A stretch of DNA of 64,000 bases from Paragorgia papillata (GCA_035771165.1 JAWNZC010000344.1:1132501-1196500); one strand, 5' to 3'. Positions 1-17,653 are shown, counted from the first letter of the stretch. A program made the numbers and translations. Notes: generated by a model not told the origin, from the letters alone.

Positions 1-2534
1 AAAGACAGACAGACAGACAGACACAGAAAGACAGACAGACACAGAGAAAGACAGACAGACAGACAGACACAGAGAAAGACAGACAGACAGACACAGAGAA
101 AGACACACAGACAGACACAGAGAAAGACACACAGACAGACACAGAGAAAGACACACAGACAGACACAGAGAAAGACAGACAGACAGACAGACACAGAGAA
201 AGACAGACAGACAGACACAGAGAAAGACAGACAGACAGACAGACACAGAGAAAGACAGACAGACAGACAGACACAGAGAAAGACAGACAGACACAGAGAA
301 AGACACACAGACAGACACAGAGAAAGACACACAGACAGACACAGAGAAAGACACACAGACAGACACAGAGAAAGACACACAGACAGACACAGAGAAAGAC
401 ACACAGACAGACACAGAGAAAGACACACAGACAGACACAGAGAAAGACACACAGACAGACACAGAGAAAGACACACAGACAGACAGACAGAGAAAGACAC
501 ACAGACAGACACAGAGAAAGACAGACAGACAGACAGACACAGAGAAAGACAGACAGACAGACAGACACAGAGAAAGACAGACAGACACAGAGAAAGACAC
601 ACAGACAGACACAGAGAAAGACACACAGACAGACACAGAGAAAGACACACAGACAGACACAGAGAAAGACACACAGACAGACAGACACAGAGAAAGACAC
701 ACAGACAGACACAGAGAAAGACACACAGACAGACACAGAGAAAGACAGACAGACAGACACAGAGAAAGACAGACAGACAGACACAGAGAAAGACAGACAG
801 ACAGACAGACACAGAGAAAGACAGACAGACAGACACAGAGAAAGACAGACAGACACAGAGAAAGACACAGACAGACAGACACAGAGAAAGACAGACAGAC
901 AGACACAGAGAAAGACACACAGACAGACACAGAGAAAGACACACAGACAGACACAGAGAAAGACACACAGACAGACACAGAGAAAGACACACAGACAGAC
1001 ACAGAGAAAGACACACAGACAGACAGACAGACACAGAGAAAGACACACAGACAGACACAGAGAAAGACACACAGACAGACACAGAGAAAGACACACAGAC
1101 AGACACAGAGAAAGACACACAGACAGACAGACACAGAGAAAGACACACAGACAGACACAGAGAAAGACAGACAGACAGACAGACACAGAGAAAGACACAC
1201 AGACAGACAGACAGACACAGAGAAAGACAGACAGACAGACACAGAGAAAGACTGACAGACAGACACAGAGAAAGACAGACAGACACAGAGAAAGACAGAC
1301 AGACAGACACAGAGAAAGACAGACAGACAGACAGACACAGAAAGACAGACAGACAGACACAGAGAAAGACAGACAGACAGACAGACACAGAGAAAGACAG
1401 ACAGACACAGAGAAAGACACACAGACAGACACAGAGAAAGACACACAGACAGACACAGAGAAAGACACACAGACAGACACAGAGAAAGACACACAGACAG
1501 ACAGACACAGAGAAAGACAGACAGACAGATACAGAGAAAGACAGACAGACAGACACAGAGAAAGACAGACAGACAGACAGACACAGAGAAAGACAGACAG
1601 ACACAGAGAAAGACACACAGACAGACACAGAGAAAGACACACAGACAGACACAGAGAAAGACACACAGACAGACACAGAGAAAGACACACAGACAGACAC
1701 AGAGAAAGACACACAGACAGACACAGAGAAAGACACACAGACAGACACAGAGAAAGACACACAGACAGACACAGAGAAAGACACACAGACAGACAGACAC
1801 AGAGAAAGACACACAGACAGACACAGAGAAAGACAGACAGACAGACACAGAGAAAGACTGACAGACAGACAGACACAGAGAAAGACAGACAGACACAGAG
1901 AAAGACAGACAGACAGACACAGAGAAAGACAGACAGACAGACAGACAGACACAGAGAAAGACAGACAGACAGACACAGAGAAAGACACACAGACAGACAC
2001 AGAGAAAGACACACAGACAGACAGACACAGAGAAAGACACACAGACAGACACAGAGAAAGACACACAGACAGACACAGAGAAAGACACACAGACAGACAC
2101 AGAGAAAGACAGACAGACAGACACAGAGAAAGACACACAGACAGACACAGAGAAAGACACACAGACAGACACAGAGAAAGACACACAGACAGACACAGAG
2201 AAAGACACACAGACAGACAGACACAGAGAAAGACACACAGACACAGAGAAAGACAGACAGACAGACAGACACAGAGAAAGACAGACAGACAGACAGACAG
2301 ACACAGAGAAAGACACACAGACAGACACAGAGAAAGACACACAGACAGACACAGAGAAAGACACACAGACAGACACAGAGAAAGACACACAGACAGACAC
2401 AGAGAAAGACACACAGACAGACACAGAGAAAGACACACAGACAGACAGACACAGAGAAAGACACACAGACAGACACAGAGAAAGACACACAGACAGACAG
2501 ACACAGAGAAAGACAGACAGACAGACACAGAGAA

Positions 2535-2575
<41 letters not shown>

Positions 2576-5500
2576 CAGAGAAAGACAGACAGACAGACAG
2601 ACACAGAGAAAGACAGACAGACACAGAGAAAGACACACAGACAGACACAGAGAAAGACACACAGACAGACACAGAGAAAGACACACAGACAGACACAGAG
2701 AAAGACACACAGACAGACACAGAGAAAGACACACAGACAGACACAGAGAAAGACACACAGACAGACAGACACAGAGAAAGACACACAGACAGACACAGAG
2801 AAAGACAGACAGACAGACACAGAGAAAGACAGACAGACAGACACAGAGAAAGACAGACAGACACAGAGAAAGACAGACAGACAGACACAGAGAAAGACAG
2901 ACAGACAGACAGACACAGAAAGACAGACAGACAGACACAGAGAAAGACACACAGACAGACACAGAGAAAGACACACAGACAGACAGACACAGAGAAAGAC
3001 ACACAGACAGACACAGAGAAAGACACACAGACAGACACAGAGAAAGACACACAGACAGACACAGAGAAAGACACACAGACAGACAGAGAAAGACACACAG
3101 ACAGACACAGAGAAAGACACACAGACAGACACAGAGAAAGACACACAGACAGACACAGAGAAAGACACACAGACAGACAGACACAGAGAAAGACACACAG
3201 ACAGACACAGAGAAAGACAGACAGACAGACAGACACAGAGAAAGACAGACAGACAGACAGACAGACACAGAGAAAGACACACAGACAGACACAGAGAAAG
3301 ACACACAGACAGACACAGAGAAAGACACACAGACAGACACAGAGAAAGACACACAGACAGACACAGAGAAAGACACACAGACAGACACAGAGAAAGACAC
3401 ACAGACAGACAGACACAGAGAAAGACACACAGACAGACACAGAGAAAGACACACAGACAGACAGACACAGAGAAAGACAGACAGACAGATACAGAGAAAG
3501 ACAGACAGACAGACAGACAGACACAGAGAAAGACAGACAGACAGACAGACACAGAGAAAGACAGACAGACACAGAGAAAGACACACAGACAGACACAGAG
3601 AAAGACACACAGACAGACACAGAGAAAGACACACAGACAGACACAGAGAAAGACACAGACAGACACAGAGAAAGACACAGACAGACACAGAGAAAGACAC
3701 AGACAGACACAGAGAAAGACACACAGACAGACACAGAGAAAGACACACAGACAGACAGACACAGAGAAAGACACACAGACAGACACAGAGAAAGACAGAC
3801 AGACAGACACAGAGAAAGACAGACAGACAGACACAGAGAAAGACAGACAGACACAGAGAAAGACAGACAGACAGACACAGAGAAAGACAGACAGACAGAC
3901 AGACACAGAAAGACAGACAGACAGACAGACAGACAGACACAGAGAAAGACAGACAGACACAGAGAAAGACACACAGACAGACACAGAGAAAGACACACAG
4001 ACAGACACAGAGAAAGACACACAGACAGACACAGAGAAAGACACACAGACAGACACAGAGAAAGACACACAGACAGACACAGAGAAAGACACACAGACAG
4101 ACACAGAGAAAGACACAGACAGACAGACACAGAGAAAGACACACAGACAGACACAGAGAAAGACACACAGACAGACACAGAGAAAGACACACAGACAGAC
4201 AGACACAGAGAAAGACAGACAGACAGACAGACAGACAGACACAGAGAAAGACAGACAGACAGACACAGAGAAAGACAGACAGACAGACACAGAGAAAGAC
4301 AGACAGACAGACAGACAGACAGACACAGAGAAAGACAGACAGACAGACAGACAGACAGACACAGAGAAAGACAGACAGACAGACAGACACAGAGAAAGAC
4401 ACAGACAGACAGACACAGAGAAAGACAGACAGACAGACACAGAGAAAGACAGACAGACAGACAGACACAGAGAAAGACAGACAGACACAGAGAAAGACAC
4501 ACAGACAGACACAGAGAAAGACACACAGACAGACACAGAGAAAGACACACAGACAGACACAGAGAAAGACACACAGACAGACACAGAGAAAGACACACAG
4601 ACAGACAGACACAGAGAAAGACACACAGACAGACACAGAGAAAGACACACAGACAGACAGAGAAAGACAGACAGACAGACACAGAGAAAGACAGACAGAC
4701 AGATACAGAGAAAGACAGACAGACAGACAGACACAGAGAAAGACAGACAGACAGACACAGAGAAAGACAGACAGACACAGAGAAAGACACACAGACAGAC
4801 ACAGAGAAAGACACACAGACAGACACAGAGAAAGACACACAGACAGACACAGAGAAAGACACACAGACAGACACAGAGAAAGACACACAGACAGACACAG
4901 AGAAAGACACACAGACAGACACAGAGAAAGACACACAGACAGACAGACAGACACAGAGAAAGACACACAGACAGACACAGAGAAAGACACACAGACAGAC
5001 ACAGAGACAGACACAGACAGACAGACACAGAGAAAGACAGACAGACAGACACAGAGAAAGACAGACAGACAGACAGACACAGAGAAAGACAGACAGACAG
5101 ACAGACACAGAGAAAGACAGACAGACACAGAGAAAGACACACAGACAGACACAGAGAAAGACAGACAGACAGACACAGAGAAAGACAGACAGACAGACAC
5201 AGAGAAAGACAGACAGACAGACACAGAGAAAGACAGACAGACAGACAGACAGACACAGAGAAAGACAGACAGACAGACACAGAGAAAGACAGACAGACAG
5301 ACAGACACAGAGAAAGACAGACAGACACAGAGAAAGACAGACAGACAGACACAGAGAAAGACAGACAGACAGACAGACACAGAAAGACAGACAGACAGAC
5401 ACAGAGAAAGACAGACAGACAGACAGACACAGAGAAAGACAGACAGACACAGAGAAAGACACACAGACAGACACAGAGAAAGACACACAGACAGACACAG

Positions 5501-8500
5501 AGAAAGACACACAGACAGACACAGAGAAAGACACACAGACAGACAGACACAGAGAAAGACAGACAGACAGATACAGAGAAAGACAGAAAGACAGACAGAC
5601 ACAGAGAAAGACAGACAGACAGACACAGAGAAAGACAGACAGACACAGAGAAAGACACACAGACAGACACAGAGAAAGACACACAGACAGACACAGAGAA
5701 AGACACACAGACAGACACAGAGAAAGACACACAGACAGACACAGAGAAAGACACACAGACAGACACAGAGAAAGACACACAGACAGACACAGAGAAAGAC
5801 ACACAGACAGACACAGAGAAAGACACACAGACAGACAGACACAGAGAAAGACACACAGACAGACACAGAGAAAGACAGACAGACAGACAGACACAGAGAA
5901 AGACTGACAGACAGACACAGAGAAAGACAGACAGACACAGAGAAAGACAGACAGACAGACACAGAGAAAGACAGACAGACAGACAGACACAGAAAGACAG
6001 ACAGACAGACACAGAGAAAGACACACAGACAGACACAGAGAAAGACACACAGACAGACAGACACAGAGAAAGACACACAGACAGACACAGAGAAAGACAC
6101 ACAGACAGACACAGAGAAAGACACACAGACAGACACAGAGAAAGACACAGACAGACACAGAGAAAGACAGACAGACACAGAGAAAGACAGACAGACAGAC
6201 ACAGAGAAAGACACACAGACAGACAGACACAGAAAGACAGACAGACAGACACAGAGAAAGACAGACAGACAGACAGACACAGAGAAAGACAGACAGACAC
6301 AGAAAAGACACACAGACAGACACAGAGAAAGACACACAGACAGACACAGAGAAAGACACACAGACAGACACAGAGAAAGACACACAGACAGACAGACACA
6401 GAGAAAGACAGACAGACAGACACAGAGAAAGACAGACAGACAGACAGACACAGAGAAAGACAGACAGACAGACAGACACAGAGAAAGACAGACAGACACA
6501 GAGAAAGACACACAGACAGACACAGAGAAAGACACACAGACAGACACAGAGAAAGACACACAGACAGACAGACACAGAGAAAGACACAGACAGACAGACA
6601 CAGAGAAAGACACACAGACAGACACAGAGAAAGACACACAGACAGACACAGAGAAAGACACACAGACAGACAGACACAGAGAAAGACACACAGACAGACA
6701 CAGAGAAAGACAGACAGACAGACACAGAGAAAGACAGACAGACAGACACAGAGAAAGACAGACAGACACAGAGAAAGACAGACAGACAGACACAGAGAAA
6801 GACAGACAGACAGACAGACACAGAGAAAGACAGACAGACAGACACAGAGAAAGACACACAGACAGACACAGAGAAAGACACACAGACAGACAGACACAGA
6901 GAAAGACACACAGACAGACACAGAGAAAGACACACAGACAGACACAGAGAAAGACACACAGACAGACACAGAGAAAGACACACAGACAGACACAGAGAAA
7001 GACACACAGACAGACACAGAGAAAGACACACAGACAGACACAGAGAAAGACACACAGACAGACAGACACAGAGAAAGACAGACAGACAGACAGACACAGA
7101 GAAAGACAGACAGACAGACAGACACAGAGAAAGACAGACAGACAGACAGACACAGAGAAAGACAGACAGACACAGAGAAAGACACACAGACAGACACAGA
7201 GAAAGACAGACAGACAGACACAGAGAAAGACAGACAGACAGACACAGAGAAAGACAGACAGACAGACACAGAGAAAGACAGACAGACAGACAGACAGACA
7301 CAGAGAAAGACAGACAGACAGACACAGAGAAAGACACACAGACAGACACAGAGAAAGACAGACAGACACAGAGAAAGACAGACAGACAGACACAGAGAAA
7401 GACAGACAGACAGACAGACACAGAAAGACAGACAGACAGACACAGAGAAAGACAGACAGACAGACAGACACAGAGAAAGACAGACAGACACAGAGAAAGA
7501 CACAGACAGACACAGAGAAAGACAGACAGACAGACACAGAGAAAGACTGACAGACAGACACAGAGAAAGACAGACAGACACAGAGAAAGACACACAGACA
7601 GACACAGAGAAAGACACACAGACAGACACAGAGAAAGACACACAGACAGACACAGAGAAAGACACACAGACAGACACAGAGAAAGACACACAGACAGACA
7701 CAGAGAAAGACAGACAGACAGACACAGAGAAAGACAGACAGACAGACACAGAGAAAGACAGACAGACAGACAGACACAGAGAAAGACAGACAGACAGACA
7801 GACACAGAGAAAGACAGACAGACAGACAGACACAGAGAAAGACAGACAGACAGACAGACAGACACAGAGAAAGACAGACAGACAGACACAGAGAAAGACA
7901 GACAGACAGACACAGAGAAAGACAGACAGACAGACACAGAGAAAGACAGACAGACAGACAGACAGACACAGAGAAAGACAGACAGACAGACACAGAGAAA
8001 GACAGACAGACAGACACAGAGAAAGACAGACAGACACAGAGAAAGACAGACAGACAGACACAGAGAAAGACAGACAGACAGACAGACACAGAAAGACAGA
8101 CAGACACAGAGAAAGACAGACAGACAGACAGACACAGAGAAAGACAGACAGACACAGAGAAAGACACACAGACAGACACAGAGAAAGACACACAGACAGA
8201 CACAGAGAAAGACACACAGACAGACACAGAGAAAGACACACAGACAGACAGACACAGAGAAAGACAGACAGACAGATACAGAGAAAGACAGACAGACAGA
8301 CAGACACAGAGAAAGACAGACAGACAGACAGACACAGAGAAAGACAGACAGACACAGAGAAAGACACACAGACAGACACAGAGAAAGACACAGACAGACA
8401 CAGAGAAAGACACACAGACAGACACAGAGAAAGACACACAGACAGACACAGAGAAAGACACACAGACAGACACAGAGAAAGACACACAGACAGACACAGA

Positions 8501-11500
8501 GAAAGACACACAGACAGACACAGAGAAAGACACACAGACAGACAGACACAGAGAAAGACAGACAGACAGACACAGAGAAAGACTGACAGACAGACACAGA
8601 GAAAGACAGACAGACACAGAGAAAGACAGACAGACAGACACAGAGAAAGACAGAGACAGACAGACAGACACAGAAAGACAGACAGACAGACACAGAGAAA
8701 GACACACAGACAGACACAGAGAAAGACACACAGACAAGACACAGAGAAAGACACACAGACAGACACAGAGAAAGACACACAGACAGACACAGAGAAAGAC
8801 ACACAGACAGACACAGAGAAAGACACACAGACAGACAGAGAAAGACACACAGACAGACACAGAGAAAGACACACAGACAGACACAGAGAAAGACACACAG
8901 ACAGACACAGAGAAAGACACACAGACAGACACAGAGAAAGACAGACAGACAGACACAGAGAAAGACAGACAGACAGACAGACACAGAAAGACAGACAGAC
9001 AGACAGACAGACAGACACAGAGAAAGACAGACAGACACAGAGAAAGACACACAGACAGACACAGAGAAAGACACACAGACAGATACAGAGAAAGACACAC
9101 AGACAGACACAGAGAAAGACACACAGACAGACACAGAGAAAGACACACAGACAGACACAGAGAAAGACACACAGACAGACACAGAGAAAGACACACAGAC
9201 AGACAGACACAGAGAAAGACACACAGACAGACACAGAGAAAGACACACAGACAGACACAGAGAAAGACACACAGACAGACAGACACAGAGAAAGACAGAC
9301 AGACAGACAGACAGACAGACACAGAGAAAGACAGACAGACAGACACAGAGAAAGACAGACAGACAGACACAGAGAAAGACAGACAGACAGACAGACAGAC
9401 AGACACAGAGAAAGACAGACAGACAGACAGACAGACAGACACAGAGAAAGACAGACAGACAGACAGACACAGAGAAAGACAGACAGACAGACAGACACAG
9501 AAAGACAGACAGACAGACACAGAGAAAGACAGACAGACAGACAGACACAGAGAAAGACAGACAGACACAGAGAAAGACACAGACAGACACAGAGAAAGAC
9601 ACACAGACAGACACAGAGAAAGACACACAGACAGACACAGAGAAAGACACACAGACAGACACAGAGAAAGACACACAGACAGACAGACACAGAGAAAGAC
9701 ACACAGACAGACACAGAGAAAGACACACAGACAGACACAGAGAAAGACAGACAGACAGACACAGAGAAAGACAGACAGACAGATACAGAGAAAGACAGAC
9801 AGACAGACAGACACAGAGAAAGACAGACAGACAGACACAGAGAAAGACAGACAGACAGACACAGAGAAAGACACACAGACAGACACAGAGAAAGACACAG
9901 AGACAGACACAGAGAAAGACACACAGACAGACACAGAGAAAGACACACAGACAGACACAGAGAAAGACACAGACAGACACAGAGAAAGACACACAGACAG
10001 ACACAGAGAAAGACACACAGACAGACAGACAGACACAGAGAAAGACACACAGACAGACACAGAGAAAGACACACAGACAGACACAGAGAAAGACACACAG
10101 ACAGACAGACACAGAGAAAGACAGACAGACAGATACAGAGAAAGACAGACAGACAGACAGACACAGAGAAAGACAGACAGACAGACAGACACAGAGAAAG
10201 ACAGACAGACACAGAGAAAGACACACAGACAGACACAGAGAAAGACAGACAGACAGACACAGAGAAAGACAGACAGACAGACACAGAGAAAGACAGACAG
10301 ACAGACACAGAGAAAGACAGACAGACAGACAGACAGACACAGAGAAAGACAGACAGACAGACACAGAGAAAGACTGACAGACAGACACAGAGAAAGACAG
10401 ACAGACACAGAGAAAGACAGACAGACAGACACAGAGAAAGACAGACAGACAGACAGACACAGAAAGACAGACAGACAGACACAGAGAAAGACAGACAGAC
10501 AGACAGACACAGAGAAAGACAGACAGACACAGAGAAAGACACACAGACAGACACAGAGAAAGACACACAGACAGACACAGAGAAAGACACACAGACAGAC
10601 ACAGAGAAAGACACACAGACAGACAGACACAGAGAAAGACAGACAGACAGATACAGAGAAAGACAGACAGACAGACAGACAGACACAGAGAAAGACAGAC
10701 AGACAGACAGACACAGAGAAAGACAGACAGACACAGAGAAAGACACACAGACAGACACAGAGAAAGACACACAGACAGACACAGAGAAAGACACACAGAC
10801 AGACACAGAGAAAGACACACAGACAGACACAGAGAAAGACACACAGACAGACACAGAGAAAGACACACAGACAGACACAGAGAAAGACACACAGACAGAC
10901 ACAGAGAAAGACACACAGACAGACAGACACAGAGAAAGACACACAGACAGACACAGAGAAAGACAGACAGACAGACACAGAGAAAGACTGACAGACAGAC
11001 ACAGAGAAAGACAGACAGACACAGAGAAAGACAGACAGACAGACACAGAGAAAGACAGACAGACAGACAGACACAGAGAAAGACAGACAGACAGACACAG
11101 AGAAAGACACACAGACAGACACAGAGAAAGACACACAGACAGACAGACACAGAGAAAGACACACAGACAGACACAGAGAAAGACACACAGACAGACACAG
11201 AGAAAGACACACAGACAGACAGAGAAAGACACACAGACAGACACAGAGAAAGACACACAGACAGACACAGAGAAAGACACACAGACAGACACAGAGAAAG
11301 ACACACAGACAGACAGACACAGAGAAAGACACACAGACAGACACAGAGAAAGACAGACAGACAGACAGACACAGAAAGACAGACAGACAGACAGACAGAC
11401 ACAGAGAAAGACAGACAGACACAGAGAAAGACACACAGACAGACACAGAGAAAGACACACAGACAGATACAGAGAAAGACACACAGACAGACACAGAGAA

Positions 11501-14500
11501 AGACAGACAGACAGACACAGAGAAAGACAGACAGACAGACAGACACAGAAAGACAGACAGACACAGAGAAAGACAGACAGACAGACACAGAGAAAGACAC
11601 ACAGACAGACACAGAGAAAGACACACAGACAGACACAGAGAAAGACACACAGACAGACAGACAGAGCAAGACAGACAGACAGATACAGAGAAAGACAGAC
11701 AGACAGACAGACACAGAGAAAGACAGACAGACAGACACAGAGAAAGACAGACAGACAGACAGACACAGAGAAAGACACACAGACAGACACAGAGAAAGAC
11801 ACACAGACAGACACAGAGAAAGACACACAGACAGACACAGAGAAAGACACACAGACAGACAGACACAGAGAAAGACAGACAGACAGACACAGAGAAAGAC
11901 ACACAGACAGACACAGAGAAAGACACACAGACAGACACAGAGAAAGACACACAGACAGACAGACACAGAGCAAGACAGACAGACAGATACAGAGAAAGAC
12001 AGACAGACAGACAGACACAGAGAAAGACAGACAGACAGACAGACACAGAGAAAGACAGACAGACACAGAGAAAGACACACAGACAGACACAGAGAAAGAC
12101 ACACAGACAGACACAGAGAAAGACACACAGACAGACACAGAGAAAGACACACAGACAGACACAGAGAAAGACACACAGACAGACACAGAGAAAGACACAC
12201 AGACAGACACAGAGAAAGACACACAGACAGACACAGAGAAAGACACAGACAGACAGACACAGAGAAAGACAGACAGACAGACACAGAGAAAGACAGACAG
12301 ACAGACAGACACAGAGAAAGACAGACAGACAGACACAGAGAAAGACACACAGACAGACACAGAGAAAGACACACAGACAGACAGACACAGAGAAAGACAG
12401 ACAGACAGACACAGAGAAAGACAGACAGACAGACACAGAGAAAGACACAGACAGACAGACACAGAGAAAGACACACAGACAGACACAGAGAAAGACACAC
12501 AGACAGACACAGAGAAAGACACACAGACAGACACAGAGAAAGACACACAGACAGACACAGAGAAAGACACACAGACAGACAGACACAGAGAAAGACACAC
12601 AGACAGACACAGAGAAGACAGACAGACAGACAGACACAGAGAAAGACAGACAGACAGACAGACACAGAGAAAGACAGACAGACACAGAGAAAGACACACA
12701 GACAGACACAGAGAAAGACACACAGACAGACACAGAGAAAGACACACAGACAGACACAGAGAAAGACACACAGACAGACACAGAGAAAGACACACAGACA
12801 GACACAGAGAAAGACACACAGACACACACAGAGAAAGACACAGACAGACAGACACAGAGAAAGACACACAGACAGATACAGAGAAAGACACACAGACAGA
12901 CACAGAGAAAGACAGACAGACAGACACAGAGAAAGACAGACAGACAGACAGACACAGAAAGACAGACAGACACAGAGAAAGACAGACAGACAGACACAGA
13001 GAAAGACACACAGACAGACACAGAGAAAGACACACAGACAGACACAGAGAAAGACACACAGACAGACAGACACAGAGAAAGACAGACAGACAGACAGACA
13101 CAGAGAAAGACAGACAGACAGACACAGAGAAAGACAGACAGACAGACAGACACAGAGAAAGACAGACAGACACAGAGAAAGACAGACAGACAGACACAGA
13201 GAAAGACACACAGACAGACACAGAGAAAGACACACAGACAGACACAGAGAAAGACACACAGACAGACAGACACAGAGAAAGACACACAGACAGACACAGA
13301 GAAAGACACACAGACAGACACAGAGAAAGACACACAGACAGACACAGAGAAAGACACACAGACAGACAGACACAGAGAAAGACAGACAGACAGATACAGA
13401 GAAAGACAGACAGACAGACAGACACAGAGAAAGACAGACAGACAGACAGACACAGAGAAAGACAGACAGACACAGAGAAAGACACACAGACAGACACAGA
13501 GAAAGACACACAGACAGACACAGAGAAAGACACACAGACAGACACAGAGAAAGACACACAGACAGACACAGAGAAAGACACACAGACAGACACAGAGAAA
13601 GACACACAGACAGACACAGAGAAAGACACACAGACAGACACAGAGAAAGACACACAGACAGACAGACACAGAGAAAGACAGACAGACAGACACAGAGAAA
13701 GACTGACAGACAGACACAGAGAAAGACAGACAGACACAGAGAAAGACAGACAGACAGACACAGAGAAAGACAGACAGACAGACAGACACAGAAAGACAGA
13801 CAGACAGACACAGAGAAAGACACACAGACAGACACAGAGAAAGACACACAGACAGACAGACACAGAGAAAGACACACAGACAGACACAGAGAAAGACACA
13901 CAGACAGACACAGAGAAAGACACACAGACAGACACAGAGAAAGACACACAGACAGACACAGAGAAAGACACACAGACAGACACAGAGAAAGACACACAGA
14001 CAGACACAGAGAAAGACACACAGACAGACAGACACAGAGAAAGACACACAGACAGACACAGAGAAAGACAGACAGACAGACAGACACAGAGAAAGACAGA
14101 CAGACAGACAGACACAGAGAAAGACAGACAGACAGACACAGAGAAAGACAGACAGACAGACACAGAGAAAGACAGACAGACAGACAGACAGACACAGAGA
14201 AAGACAGACAGACAGACACAGAGAAAGACTGACAGACAGACACAGAGAAAGACAGACAGACACAGAGAAAGACAGACAGACAGACACAGAGAAAGACAGA
14301 CAGACAGACAGACACAGAGAAAGACAGACAGACAGACACAGAGAAAGACAGACAGACAGACAGACACAGAGAAAGACAGACAGACACAGAGAAAGACACA
14401 CAGACAGACACAGAGAAAGACACACAGACAGACACAGAGAAAGACACACAGACAGACACAGAGAAAGACACACAGACAGACAGACACAGAGAAAGACAGA

Positions 14501-16933
14501 CAGACAGATACAGAGAAAGACAGACAGACAGACAGACACAGAGAAAGACAGACAGACAGACAGACACAGAGAAAGACACACAGACAGACACAGAGAAAGA
14601 CACACAGACAGACACAGAGAAAGACACACAGACAGACACAGAGAAAGACACACAGACAGACACAGAGAAAGACACACAGACAGACACAGAGAAAGACACA
14701 CAGACAGACACAGAGAAAGACACACAGACAGACACAGAGAAAGACACACAGACAGACACAGAGAAAGACACACAGACAGACAGACACAGAGAAAGACACA
14801 CAGACAGACACAGAGAAAGACAGACAGACAGACACAGAGAAAGACTGACAGACAGACACAGAGAAAGACAGACAGACACAGAGAAAGACAGACAGACAGA
14901 CACAGAGAAAGACAGACAGACAGACAGACAGACACAGAAAGACAGACAGACAGACACAGAGAAAGACACACAGACAGACACAGAGAAAGACACACAGACA
15001 GACAGACACAGAGAAAGACACACAGACAGACACAGAGAAAGACAGACAGACAGACACAGAGAAAGACTGACAGACAGACACAGAGAAAGACAGACAGACA
15101 CAGAGAAAGACACACAGACAGACACAGAGAAAGACACACAGACAGACACAGAGAAAGACACACAGACAGACACAGAGAAAGACACACAGACAGACACAGA
15201 GAAAGACACACAGACAGACACAGAGAAAGACACACAGACAGACACAGAGAAAGACACACAGACAGACAGACACAGAGAAAGACACACAGACAGACACAGA
15301 GAAAGACAGACAGACAGACAGACACAGAGAAAGACAGACAGACAGACAGACACAGAGAAAGACAGACAGACAGACACAGAGAAAGACAGACAGACAGACA
15401 CAGAGAAAGACAGACAGACAGACAGACAGACACAGAGAAAGACAGACAGACAGACACAGAGAAAGACTGACAGACAGACACAGAGAAAGACAGACAGACA
15501 CAGAGAAAGACAGACAGACAGACACAGAGAAAGACAGACAGACACAGAAAGACAGACAGACAGACACAGAGAAAGACAGACAGACAGACAGACACAGAGA
15601 AAGACAGACAGACACAGAGAAAGACACACAGACAGACACAGAGAAAGACACACAGACAGACACAGAGAAAGACACACAGACAGACACAGAGAAAGACACA
15701 CAGACAGACAGACACAGAGAAAGACAGACAGACAGATACAGAGAAAGACAGACAGACAGACAGACACAGAGAAAGACAGACAGACAGACAGACACAGAGA
15801 AAGACAGACAGACACAGAGAAAGACACACAGACAGACACAGAGAAAGACACACAGACAGACACAGAGAAAGACACACAGACAGACCCAGAGAAAGACACA
15901 CAGACAGACACAGAGAAAGACACACAGACAGACACAGAGAAAGACACACAGACAGACACAGAGAAAGACACACAGACAGACACAGAGAAAGACACACAGA
16001 CAGACAGACACAGAGAAAGACACACAGACAGACACAGAGAAAGACACACAGACAGACACAGAGAAAGACACACAGACAGACAGACACAGAGAAAGACAGA
16101 CAGACAGATACAGAGAAAGACAGACCGACAGACAGACACAGAGAAAGACAGACAGACAGACACAGAGAAAGACAGACAGACACAGAGAAAGACACACAGA
16201 CAGACACAGAGAAAGACACACAGACAGACACAGAGAAAGACACACAGACAGACACAGAGAAAGACACACAGACAGACACAGAGAAAGACACACAGACAGA
16301 CACAGAGAAAGACACACAGACAGACAGACACAGAGAAAGACACACAGACAGACACAGAGAAAGACAGACAGACAGACACAGAGAAAGACTGACAGACAGA
16401 CACAGAGAAAGACAGACAGACACAGAGAAAGACACACAGACAGACACAGAGAAAGACACACAGACAGACACAGAGAAAGACACACAGACAGACACAGAGA
16501 AAGACACACAGACAGACACAGAGAAAGACACACAGACAGACACAGAGAAAGACACACAGACAGACACAGAGAAAGACACACAGACAGACACAGAGAAAGA
16601 CACACAGACAGACAGACACAGAGAAAGACACACAGACAGACACAGAGAAAGACAGACAGACAGACAGACACAGAGAAAGACAGACAGACAGACAGACACA
16701 GAGAAAGACAGACAGACAGACACAGAGAAAGACAGACAGACAGACACAGAGAAAGACAGACAGACAGACACAGAGAAAGACAGACAGACAGACAGACAGA
16801 CACAGAGAAAGACAGACAGACAGACACAGAGAAAGACTGACAGACAGACACAGAGAAAGACAGACAGACACAGAGAAAGACAGACAGACAGACAGACACA
16901 GAGAAAGACAGACAGACAGACAGACACAGAGAA

Positions 16934-16966
<33 letters not shown>

Positions 16967-17555
16967 CAGAGAAAGACAGACAGACACAGAGAAAGACACA
17001 CAGACAGACACAGAGAAAGACACACAGACAGACACAGAGAAAGACACACAGACAGACACAGAGAAAGACACACAGACAGACAGACACAGAGAAAGACAGA
17101 CAGACAGATACAGAGAAAGACAGACAGACAGACAGACACAGAGAAAGACAGACAGACAGACAGACACAGAGAAAGACAGACAGACACAGAGAAAGACACA
17201 CAGACAGACACAGAGAAAGACACACAGACAGACACAGAGAAAGACACACAGACAGACACAGAGAAAGACACACAGACAGACACAGAGAAAGACACACAGA
17301 CAGACACAGAGAAAGACACACAGACAGACACAGAGAAAGAGACACAGACAGACAGACACAGAGAAAGACACACAGACAGACACAGAGAAAGACAGACAGA
17401 CAGACACAGAGAAAGACTGACAGACAGACACAGAGAAAGACAGACAGACACAGAGAAAGACACACAGACAGACACAGAGAAAGACACACAGACAGGCACA
17501 GAGAAAGACACACAGACAGGCACAGAGAAAGACACACAGACAGGCACAGAGAAAG

Positions 17556-17560
<5 letters not shown>
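1..17560. repeat. 24-bp GACA/CAGAGAAA satellite array, extends past left edge
   Basis: The whole interval is a tandem array of a 24-bp unit that begins GACACACAGACAGACACAGA and ends GAAA. Variants add or lose GACA steps, giving 20-, 28- and 32-bp units, and swap CACA for GACA. The plus strand is almost free of T: the rare exceptions are GACTGACAG and GATACAG variants that recur at intervals, which indicates block duplication of several units at a time. The array starts before the window. There are no usable ORFs and no sign of a gene. Confidence 0.97.

Positions 17561-17651
<91 letters not shown>
17561..17651. repeat. (GA)n microsatellite at satellite edge
   Basis: About 91 bp of uninterrupted GA dinucleotide closes the right edge of the 24-bp satellite. 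A similar (GA)n tract lies at the 3' end of the reverse transcriptase relic near 29.0 kb. Confidence 0.97.
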
Positions 17652-17653
<2 letters not shown>

